Origin: Cenarchaeum sp. SB0662_bin_33
GTDB lineage: Archaea > Thermoproteota > Nitrososphaeria > Nitrososphaerales > Nitrosopumilaceae
Assembly (NCBI GenBank): GCA_009840065.1
Contig: VXON01000001.1
Span: forward strand, 1 to 11,590
Length of the DNA stretch: 11,590 nt
Direction: 5' to 3'
Part shown: one piece after another, positions 6,669-11,590 of the stretch
Layout: the number at the start of each line of letters is the position of its first letter
How positions within the stretch are numbered: the first letter of the stretch is position 1
Position numbers and translations under genes: made by a program
Notes under the pieces: model-generated
Told to the model about the DNA's origin: nothing
What the model saw: only the letters and a program-made list of their open reading frames with translations
Databases searched by the model: none

Positions 6669-8009
6669 TCCTTTTACATGCTCGGATACGTTACGTATTA
6701 TGGCTAGTGAGGCTCCCAGCTGCATGGCGGGATTAAATATTGCATTTAAATCATTTTTACTCAGATTCTGGGATATTGCAGAGTCCTGCATTAATGCATC
6801 CCGAAGATGCACGTCCATCTTTAGGGCCTCAAATGCCACACCCTGTACGGCACGATAAGCCGTCATTCTGGACATGCCCTTCTGTATGAGGGCGCCCATT
6901 ACAAATTCGGCAAATATATGCCCCTTTGTCATATCTATATTTTTAATTATTCTATCCCTGTTTATTACAATATTTGATATTACGCGCAGCATGCTCTCAC
7001 ACATCTCATCCAGCAGAATGGATGTGGTGGGGATGGTAAATCTCTCGTTGGCCGAGTTGGTGAGATCCCTCTCATGCCACAGGGCTATGTTCTCAAATGC
7101 AATACCTACCTGTCCGCGTAACAGCTTTGCCAATGATGATATTCTCTCGGATTTTATGGGATTGCGCTTTATGGGTACGGCACTGCTGCCCATCTGTCCC
7201 TGCTTGAACTGCTCTGCCACCTCGTTAATCTCCGTTCTCTGTAGGTTTCTTATTTCAAGGGCGATTTTGTCCAGTGTGGACCCCAACAGTGTCAGGGAGA
7301 ATATATACTCTGCATACCTCTCCCGGGGAACTATCTGTGTCGCCACCATGATTGGGTTCAAGTCCAGCATCTTGGCGACCTTGGCCTGTACCATCAATGC
7401 CTTGTCCCCCATGAGCGAGCCGGTCCCCACAACCCCTAGTGTCTTGCAGACACAGACCCGCCTTACCATATTTCGTAATCTCTCAACATGTACGGCTATC
7501 TCTTCGGCCCAGTTGGCAAACTTTAGGCCAAACGAGATGATGCTGGCATGCTGCCCATGCGTACGGCCCACGGCAGGCAGCTTGGAGTGTGTCTCTGCCA
7601 TGTGTATAAGGCTCTGGGCCAGCCGTATTGCCTTTGGTATTATTATGAATAATGCATCCCTCATCTGCATGGATGTACTGGTATCCACAAGGTCATTGCT
7701 GGTCAGACCATAGTGTATCCATGGCCTAGCGTTGTCTGGACATAACTCGGCTAGAGCCTCCACCAGCGACGCCGTATCATGATCGCTCTTTGCCTCCAGC
7801 TCTGCTATCCGCTCTGTGGTGATGCTGCCGGATACTGCCTTTTTTGTTATCTTTTCTGCAGCATCGGACGGTATTATGCCCAAGGTTCCCTGTGCCCCCG
7901 CGACGGCCCCCTCTATCCGTACCTGATAGTCCACACGCCTCTGCTCATCAAATATGGCCAGCATCCTAGCAGTTCCATACCTTCCACTATCTATGGGTAG
8001 AATTGCCAT
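6663..8009 (-). CDS. purB: Adenylosuccinate lyase
   Basis: PurB releases fumarate from SAICAR and from adenylosuccinate in purine and AMP synthesis. The 448 residues are typical for the family. Visible landmarks are the N-terminal substrate site RYGT (10-13), SDHDT with His77, GRTHGQHA with the general acid His151, TSNDLVDT (103-110), and the flexible signature loop GSSAVPIKRNP (274-284) with the catalytic Ser275/276 pair. The loop usually reads GSSAMPHKRNP or PYKRNP; Val and Ile replacements here are conservative but uncommon. MAILPIDSGRY is a normal N-terminus and an A/T-rich box lies 25 bases upstream. The gene is not next to other pur genes and converges on the asparagine-synthase-like gene. 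Confidence 0.96.
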   Translation of the reverse strand: MAILPIDSGRYGTARMLAIFDEQRRVDYQVRIEGAVAGAQGTLGIIPSDAAEKITKKAVSGSITTERIAELEAKSDHDTASLVEALAELCPDNARPWIHYGLTSNDLVDTSTSMQMRDALFIIIPKAIRLAQSLIHMAETHSKLPAVGRTHGQHASIISFGLKFANWAEEIAVHVERLRNMVRRVCVCKTLGVVGTGSLMGDKALMVQAKVAKMLDLNPIMVATQIVPRERYAEYIFSLTLLGSTLDKIALEIRNLQRTEINEVAEQFKQGQMGSSAVPIKRNPIKSERISSLAKLLRGQVGIAFENIALWHERDLTNSANERFTIPTTSILLDEMCESMLRVISNIVINRDRIIKNIDMTKGHIFAEFVMGALIQKGMSRMTAYRAVQGVAFEALKMDVHLRDALMQDSAISQNLSKNDLNAIFNPAMQLGASLAIIRNVSEHVKGL

Positions 8010-8029
8010 ATCTGCTATGACATATTATC

Positions 8030-8037
8030 GGAAATAA
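8030..8037 (-). promoter_or_regulatory. TATA-like element for purB
   Basis: TTTATTT within AAGTTTATTTCC on the minus strand is centred about 25 bases before the purB ATG at 8009, consistent with a leaderless transcript. Confidence 0.42.
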
Positions 8038-8173
8038 ACTTATTCTGATGCATGTATAATCTCTGGTTCATAGGGTATTGTGCGGTGCGATCACCATGGG
8101 CGGCCATGTTATGGAAGATATATTGTACAAAAAACCTTACCTGTTCTATTCCTCATAAAACGTCTAGAAATTG

Positions 8174-8187
8174 AAAGGTTTTTTTAA
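8174..8187 (+). promoter_or_regulatory. Probable promoter of the tmk pair
   Basis: GAAAGG followed by seven T and AA resembles an archaeal BRE plus box A. Its centre is about 42 bases before the ATG at 8224, which would give a leader of about 15 bases. Within that leader AGAGG (8196-8200) can pair with CCTCT (8212-8216). Confidence 0.35.
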
Positions 8188-8223
8188 GGCGTACAAGAGG
8201 TATAACTACTGCCCTCTAAATGG

Positions 8224-8898
8224 ATGAAGGAATATGGTATACCGGGAAAACTTATAGTTGTGGAGGGTATTGATGGTTCTGGCAAATCCACACAGATTCG
8301 ACTGCTGGAGAAGTGGCTACAGTTCTATGACATGGATGTATTTCTCACCGAGTGGAACTCATCTGCCATGGTAAAGTCGATAACATCCAAGGCCAAAAAA
8401 AAGACAAACCTCACACCCACCACATTCAGCCTTTTACATGCCACCGACTTTGCAGACCGTTTTGAGCGAAATATAATGCCACTACTCCGGTCCGGCTACT
8501 TTGTCTTGGCAGACCGTTACATATACACCGCTTACTCTAGGGATGTGACCCGCGGCTGCAATCCTGCATGGGTACGCAAGCTGTATGACTTTGCACTAAA
8601 ACCAGACATTGCATTCTACTTTAGGGTCCCCATAGATGTGTCGATGGAGCGGATACTCTCCAACAGACCCAAACTAAAGTACTATGAGGCGGGAATGGAC
8701 TTGGGATTGAGCAGGGATGTGTATGAGAGCTATAGGCTGTTTCAGAGCCGCATAATCCACCAATACGAATTGATGAAGAAGCGGGAGAACTTTGTCGTAA
8801 TTGATGCCACACTGGGAATCCAGGAGCAGCAGAGAACCATGCGCCGCATGGTGATAGACAAGCTGGGCACCATCCCGCCGGAGGTTGATATCTACTAG
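8224..8898 (+). CDS. tmk: Thymidylate kinase
   Basis: Predicted dTMP kinase (dTMP to dTDP). The 224 residues hold a complete P-loop GIDGSGKS (15-22, Lys21), the LADRYIYT segment with the DRY motif near residue 98, and the lid/base-contact area around NRPKLKYYEAGMD. ATG 8224 places the P-loop 15 residues in, as is normal; the ATG at 8220 is out of frame. The protein is clearly related along its whole length to the next gene: LIVVEG versus LIVLEG, SGYFVLADRYIYT versus SGYIVLADRYIYT, and YYEAGMD versus YYESGAD. The pair therefore arose by tandem duplication. This copy has all nucleotide-binding residues and is the likelier active kinase. Its stop is one base before the next ATG. Confidence 0.9.
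   Translation: MKEYGIPGKLIVVEGIDGSGKSTQIRLLEKWLQFYDMDVFLTEWNSSAMVKSITSKAKKKTNLTPTTFSLLHATDFADRFERNIMPLLRSGYFVLADRYIYTAYSRDVTRGCNPAWVRKLYDFALKPDIAFYFRVPIDVSMERILSNRPKLKYYEAGMDLGLSRDVYESYRLFQSRIIHQYELMKKRENFVVIDATLGIQEQQRTMRRMVIDKLGTIPPEVDIY
8880..8889 (+). promoter_or_regulatory. Shine-Dalgarno-like sequence before the second kinase gene
   Basis: GGAGGTTGAT closely matches the GGAGGTGAT complement of the 16S rRNA tail. It lies inside the end of tmk, with 15 bases between GGAGG and the ATG at 8900, longer than usual. This leaves some doubt about the start; TTG at 8885 is in frame but touches the GGAGG. Confidence 0.4.
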
Positions 8899-8899
8899 A

Positions 8900-9631
8900 A
8901 TGCCCCTGATGTCCAAGTCTCCAAAGTGGTATGGCAGTGCCGGTGGTATACCATACCTTGTGGATACAAAGATAACCGGCCGCCTCATAGTTCTGGAGGG
9001 TCCTGATGCCTCTGGACGCAGTACTCAGGTTGAGATGTTGACGGCAAAGCTGGAGGCGCGCGGTTTTGCAGTACTGAATACCGGCCTTAGGCACTCCCAG
9101 CTTATTGGGGATGGAATACTGGAGGCAAAGCGCAACATTACATTGGGCAAGCGCACCATTGCCCTCTTTTATGCCGCTGATTTTGCATCCCAACTGGAAC
9201 ACAAGATAATTCCTGCACTGCAGTCCGGCTATATAGTCCTAGCAGACCGATACATATACACCCTTATGGCGCGCAATACAGTTCGGGGCATACGCAGATT
9301 GTGGTCTGCTGCACTGTACAGCTTTGCGATGGTGCCGGATTTGGTATTTTATCTGGATGTCGACCCCTTCAAACTGGTTCATCGTGTATTTGAGAAGCAC
9401 CATCAGTTGGACTATTATGAGTCCGGCGCCGACATGGGATTCTCTGATGACATGTTTGAGTCATTTATAATATATCAGCAGAGACTAGCAAAGGAGTTTG
9501 AGATACTAGAAAAAAAGTATAATCTGATGACAATTGACGGCAACCTACCTGTCGATGAGGTCAACAACCTGCTGGAGAGGCGCGTCTTGGAGTATCTCTC
9601 CCAGGACTCTTCAGATGCGCCTGCGCAGTAA
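8900..9631 (+). CDS. Thymidylate-kinase-like paralogue with altered P-loop
   Basis: The 243-residue protein is a tandem paralogue of the preceding kinase. Its P-loop reads GPDASGRST (34-42), with Arg40 in place of the near-invariant Walker A lysine. The DRY motif (LADRYIYT) and the YYESGAD segment are kept. An N-terminal extension of about 20 residues (MSKSPKWYGSAGGIPYL) precedes the P-loop and a short Ser/Ala/Gln-rich tail follows the last helix. ATG 8900 is preferred; ATG 8909 is also possible. The Arg could still hold phosphate but should weaken ATP binding or catalysis, so the protein may be a regulatory partner of Tmk, prefer another nucleotide or use a variant mechanism. Coding quality is good and motifs outside the P-loop are preserved, so decay is unlikely. 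Confidence 0.85.
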   Translation: MPLMSKSPKWYGSAGGIPYLVDTKITGRLIVLEGPDASGRSTQVEMLTAKLEARGFAVLNTGLRHSQLIGDGILEAKRNITLGKRTIALFYAADFASQLEHKIIPALQSGYIVLADRYIYTLMARNTVRGIRRLWSAALYSFAMVPDLVFYLDVDPFKLVHRVFEKHHQLDYYESGADMGFSDDMFESFIIYQQRLAKEFEILEKKYNLMTIDGNLPVDEVNNLLERRVLEYLSQDSSDAPAQ

Positions 9632-9764
9632 ATCATTGCATACATATCTGGGCATTTGTGGCGGCGCATACTGCATGTCGTTGATAGATGCACGGACAAT
9701 GCCATCGGGCTCGTCTGTCCATATATGCACAAAAACAGATGTATGCCTACCGCGGCCGGCAAAG

Positions 9765-9773
9765 ATTTTAGTA
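9765..9773 (+). promoter_or_regulatory. TATA-like element for the CADD-like gene
   Basis: ATTTTAGTA is centred 26 bases before the ATG at 9795, the spacing seen at other starts here. The rest of the 163-base gap (9632-9794) shows no gene; one frame is open through it but its translation is unlike any protein family. Confidence 0.38.
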
Positions 9774-9794
9774 TGGTTGTGTAGTAATTGCGTT

Positions 9795-10424
9795 ATGAGC
9801 ATAATAGAGCGGATAGATGATATAATCGAGAACAACAGCCTGCTAAAGCACAAGTTCTATACGATGTGGTCTGATGGTCAGCTGACAATACCGATGCTAT
9901 CTGGCTACTCTAAAGAGTACTATCAGATGGTAAAGGCTGTACCCGGTCTTATGGAGCGCATACTGCCATTGGGACCACATGATGACAATCTGGAGCAGAA
10001 CATGCGTGAGGAGTATGATCACATACCCCTGTGGCGAGAGTTTGCTGCCAGACTGGGAGTTGATGCGGCCGAGTTGGAGGAGTATGAGGGCCTGCCAAAG
10101 ACACAGGCGGCAATAGATATGATGTATGGTCAGACAGGCAGTTTCCATGCCGGAGCTGCGGCCATGTATGCACTGGAGAAGGAGATACCAAGAGTCAGCC
10201 AAACCAAACTGGAGGGACTGCAAGAGTTCTATGGCATATCTGATGATATACAGTACTTTGCGCAACACATGGAGGCGGACATACGACATGCCCGGGACTG
10301 GAGCGACATATTGGAGTCAGCAGACATTAACGATGATGTGATGATTGATGCGGCCACAAAGTCTGTCAGGGCCCAGAACCTCTTGCTAGATGCCTGCTGC
10401 GAAAAATACTGTAATAACAATTAA
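9795..10424 (+). CDS. CADD-family haem-oxygenase-fold protein, probable self-sacrificing p-aminobenzoate synthase
   Basis: The 209-residue helical protein aligns end to end with Chlamydia trachomatis CADD as I recall it. CADD is a dimetal oxygenase that makes p-aminobenzoate (for folate) from its own Tyr27, taking the amino group from Lys152. Aligned here are Tyr22 (HKFYTMW), Tyr38 (GYSKEYY), Lys138 (RVSQTKLEGL), and metal ligands Glu72, His76, Glu128, His158, Asp162 and His165 (QHMEADIRHAR). The Glu72-His76 spacing is three residues shorter than in Chlamydia. Three cysteines close the C-terminus (CCEKYC), as in Chlamydia. The frame is open further upstream, but ATG 9795 matches the family N-terminus and has a TATA-like box. 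TenA (thiaminase II) and PqqC share the fold but fit less well. The product would feed folate or methanopterin synthesis; no pabA, pabB or pabC lies nearby. Confidence 0.87.
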   Translation: MSIIERIDDIIENNSLLKHKFYTMWSDGQLTIPMLSGYSKEYYQMVKAVPGLMERILPLGPHDDNLEQNMREEYDHIPLWREFAARLGVDAAELEEYEGLPKTQAAIDMMYGQTGSFHAGAAAMYALEKEIPRVSQTKLEGLQEFYGISDDIQYFAQHMEADIRHARDWSDILESADINDDVMIDAATKSVRAQNLLLDACCEKYCNNN

Positions 10425-10427
10425 TAC
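10418..10427 (+). promoter_or_regulatory. TATA-like element for the tRNA gene
   Basis: CAATTAATAC overlaps the end of the CADD-like gene and is centred about 28 bases before the tRNA 5' end, so the tRNA is probably transcribed from its own promoter. Confidence 0.35.
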
Positions 10428-10450
10428 CCAATACGGCTTGCTATTTTTAA

Positions 10451-10527
10451 GGGCCCGTAACTCAGCTTGGTAGAGTAACCGACTCATAATCGGTGAGCCG
10501 CGGGATCGAAGCCCACCGGGCCCACCA
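10451..10527 (+). tRNA. tRNA with CAT anticodon (elongator Met or Ile2), CCA encoded
   Basis: Cloverleaf: acceptor GGGCCCG (10451-10457) pairs with CGGGCCC (10517-10523); D stem ACTC/GAGT; anticodon stem ACCGA/TCGGT (10478-10482, 10490-10494) around CTCATAA, anticodon CAT at 10485-10487; five-base variable region; T stem GCGGG/CCCAC with one C-A mismatch and loop ATCGAAG; discriminator A and encoded CCA. No intron at 37/38. It lacks the three G-C pairs in the anticodon stem of initiators. The GGGCCCG acceptor resembles archaeal tRNA-Ile2, whose CAT wobble base is changed to agmatidine by TiaS to read ATA; elongator Met remains possible. ATA is the main Ile codon in this window. Confidence 0.93.
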
Positions 10528-10627
10528 TACACCTTAAATCAGCAGCCATACAATGATTGTTACGGCTGCCGTGAGGAATCAGAGTTATGTCTGATGAAGT
10601 GATGACAAGGCATTTGACCGAGCGCCG

Positions 10628-11260
10628 CTACCATCTCTCATCATTGATTTGTATTACATCCCCATCACGAGCTGCAAACCCCATTATATCCAACGTCTCC
10701 ATCGCTGTGACAGAGTTGCGTTTTAGGATCTTTCGGGCCAGCTCTACTCTTGCCTCTGGCTGGAGATGCTGGCCAATCTTGTATTTGCCCCGGACAGACG
10801 ATGGTGTTATGCGAATTACAGTAACATAGTCTAGCGTGTCATCTGTAGGCTTTACAGGCTCGTATCCGCCTTCGGGTTGATACTTTTTCATCAAACCATT
10901 GAGGGCCATACACATTTCTGTTTTGTTGGATATTATATGCGCGGTCCCCTTCATCACCACGCTTACGTAGAGCGTATCTGCAACAGATGCGTCGGTGGGA
11001 TGCGTAAAGTATGATGGCAAAAATTCAAACTCCCGGTCTATCTCAAAGCCCACCTTTTCATTTTTTATTATGTTGTCCAACTTTTCGCCATGAATGTGAG
11101 AGTGCATGTATATGAAGCCGCCCAGCAGCACAAAATTCATGGGTATCACCTGCGGGTATCCTTCTGAGTCTATGCTGGCTATGCGGCCCACATGTTCTGC
11201 CTCACAGAACTCGACTATCTTTTGTGGAGACTTTATCTCTAGCTTGCCCAGCAGTTTCAT
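10628..11260 (-). CDS. FMN-binding split-barrel flavoprotein (PNPOx-like family)
   Basis: The 210 residues show the pattern of small NimA/pyridoxamine-phosphate-oxidase-like flavin proteins: VGRIASIDSEGYPQVIPMNFV (24-44) forms the first strands, FIYMHSHIHGEKLDNI (49-64) contains the flavin phosphate-contact region, then KVGFEID, and LYVSVVMKGTAHII (97-110) forms later strands, followed by a helix with KKYQPEGG. Residues from about 135 to the C-terminus add a strand (VTVIRITPSSVRGKYKIG) and a helical tail (ARVELARKIL). Members of this group bind FMN, F420 or haem and most have unknown substrates. True PNPOx residues cannot be confirmed, so a link to the pdxST genes is not claimed. ATG 11260 gives a normal N-terminus, with a TATA box about 31 bases upstream. 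Confidence 0.82.
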   Translation of the reverse strand: MKLLGKLEIKSPQKIVEFCEAEHVGRIASIDSEGYPQVIPMNFVLLGGFIYMHSHIHGEKLDNIIKNEKVGFEIDREFEFLPSYFTHPTDASVADTLYVSVVMKGTAHIISNKTEMCMALNGLMKKYQPEGGYEPVKPTDDTLDYVTVIRITPSSVRGKYKIGQHLQPEARVELARKILKRNSVTAMETLDIMGFAARDGDVIQINDERW

Positions 11261-11285
11261 GACACACTGATGGTTTGATTACACA

Positions 11286-11296
11286 TATTATAATTA
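11286..11296 (-). promoter_or_regulatory. TATA box for the flavoprotein gene
   Basis: ATTATAATATG on the minus strand is centred about 31 bases before the ATG at 11260. Confidence 0.45.
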
Positions 11297-11480
11297 TGAC
11301 AGAATTCAGACTAGGGTACGGGGGTACCATATTGGTCTAGATGTTTTATATGACGGCTATGCCAAAAATGTACTGAACACATCACTTGTTGACTACTCTT
11401 GATAAACATGGCTTTCTCGTCTGTCTTTTGCTAGGGTGGCATAAGGTGGTACAGAACGACGTGGAATGGTTATATCATGC

Positions 11481-11522
11481 ATGTAGTCTTGGATAATGCG
11501 GTAGGATTATCCAATGCTATAT
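11481..11522. repeat. 42-base imperfect inverted repeat (hairpin)
   Basis: TTGGATAAT (11489-11497) and ATTATCCAA (11506-11514) are perfect 9-base complements around an 8-base loop, GCGGTAGG. After one mismatch the arms pair for seven more positions with two G-T pairs, from 11481 to 11522. No T-run follows, so a simple terminator is unlikely. It may be a structured RNA, a protein site or a mobile-element remnant. Confidence 0.7.
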
Positions 11523-11590
11523 TGATGGTACATGTTCAACCCCCCTCACAGAGTAGGTGGCATATATGAGCATGTCAAACTAAATGTATG

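Larger units (their letters stand above)
8010..8223. other. Divergent spacer between purB and tmk
   Basis: This 214-base spacer holds the purB promoter on the left and the probable tmk promoter on the right. The middle has short inverted repeats, GGTG/CACC at 8083-8094 and CATGG/CCATG at 8095-8108, and a 20-codon open frame from 8096 that I do not call. Confidence 0.4.
11261..11590. other. Non-coding right edge
   Basis: These 330 bases contain no open frame of useful length on either strand. They hold the flavoprotein promoter on the left, a plus-strand TATA-like TTTTATATG at 11343-11351 with no gene after it, a GGTAC-rich patch at 11325-11339 and a strong hairpin at 11481-11522. Confidence 0.55.

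Noticed and set aside
6874..7713. Long 279-codon open frame on the plus strand within purB
   Set aside because: It lies opposite a certain purB gene, and its translation is Ser/Leu/Ile-rich antisense sequence without motifs.
8096..8158. Possible 20-codon peptide gene between purB and tmk
   Set aside because: No ribosome site at good spacing and no way to separate it from chance.
8179..8187. T7 run as a transcription terminator
   Set aside because: No gene on the plus strand ends before it; together with GAAAGG it fits a tmk promoter better.
8621..9202. 193-codon minus-strand frame across the kinase pair
   Set aside because: Shadow of two well-supported kinase genes; no family features.
9534..9794. 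Longer form of the CADD-like protein starting inside the kinase gene
   Set aside because: The added 87 residues are unlike the family N-terminus and overlap the kinase gene; ATG 9795 fits the alignment and promoter.
11481..11522. Hairpin as a CRISPR repeat or intrinsic terminator
   Set aside because: Only one copy is present, there are no spacers and no T-tract follows.

Overview
The window looks archaeal and most likely comes from a Nitrososphaerota (Thaumarchaeota) genome of the marine ammonia-oxidiser type. Evidence: many genes have an A/T-rich TATA-like element about 25-31 bp before the start codon and almost no 5' leader; isoleucine is mostly ATA; the valyl-tRNA synthetase is of the short archaeal kind with a PPPYPSGRPWHIGA active-site segment; genes are densely packed on both strands. 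Overall GC is mixed, with coding stretches ranging from about 30% to over 60%. I cannot name a species.

Layout. 1-265: non-coding start with a promoter. 266-2388 (+): an exported protein of unknown function, then pdxS and pdxT, the two subunits of the glutamine-dependent pyridoxal 5'-phosphate synthase. 2378-5907 (-): read from the right, a pterin-4a-carbinolamine dehydratase-like protein, a QueD/6-pyruvoyl-tetrahydropterin synthase-type enzyme with an extra N-terminal domain, and valS, whose start appears to be a CTG directly after the queD stop. 5949-6668 (+): a short asparagine-synthase-like ATPase without a glutaminase domain, notably AT-rich. 6663-8009 (-): purB. 8224-9631 (+): two tandem thymidylate-kinase-like genes; the second has Arg instead of Lys in its P-loop. 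9795-10424 (+): a CADD-type haem-oxygenase-fold protein with all residues expected of the self-sacrificing p-aminobenzoate synthase of Chlamydia. 10451-10527 (+): a tRNA with a CAT anticodon and encoded CCA. 10628-11260 (-): a small FMN-binding split-barrel (PNPOx-like) protein. 11261-11590: non-coding, with a strong 42-nt hairpin.

Theme. Most protein genes serve cofactor and nucleotide synthesis: PLP (pdxST), pterins (queD-like and the dehydratase), probably the p-aminobenzoate part of folate or methanopterin (CADD), purines (purB), dTMP phosphorylation (tmk pair) and perhaps a flavin enzyme. The most interesting item is the archaeal CADD-like gene, which would supply p-aminobenzoate from one of its own tyrosines with no need for PabA/B/C; none of those is in the window. 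The second is the non-AUG start of an essential aminoacyl-tRNA synthetase. First genes of units appear to be leaderless, while internal genes (pdxT, valS, tmk2) carry Shine-Dalgarno-like sequences.
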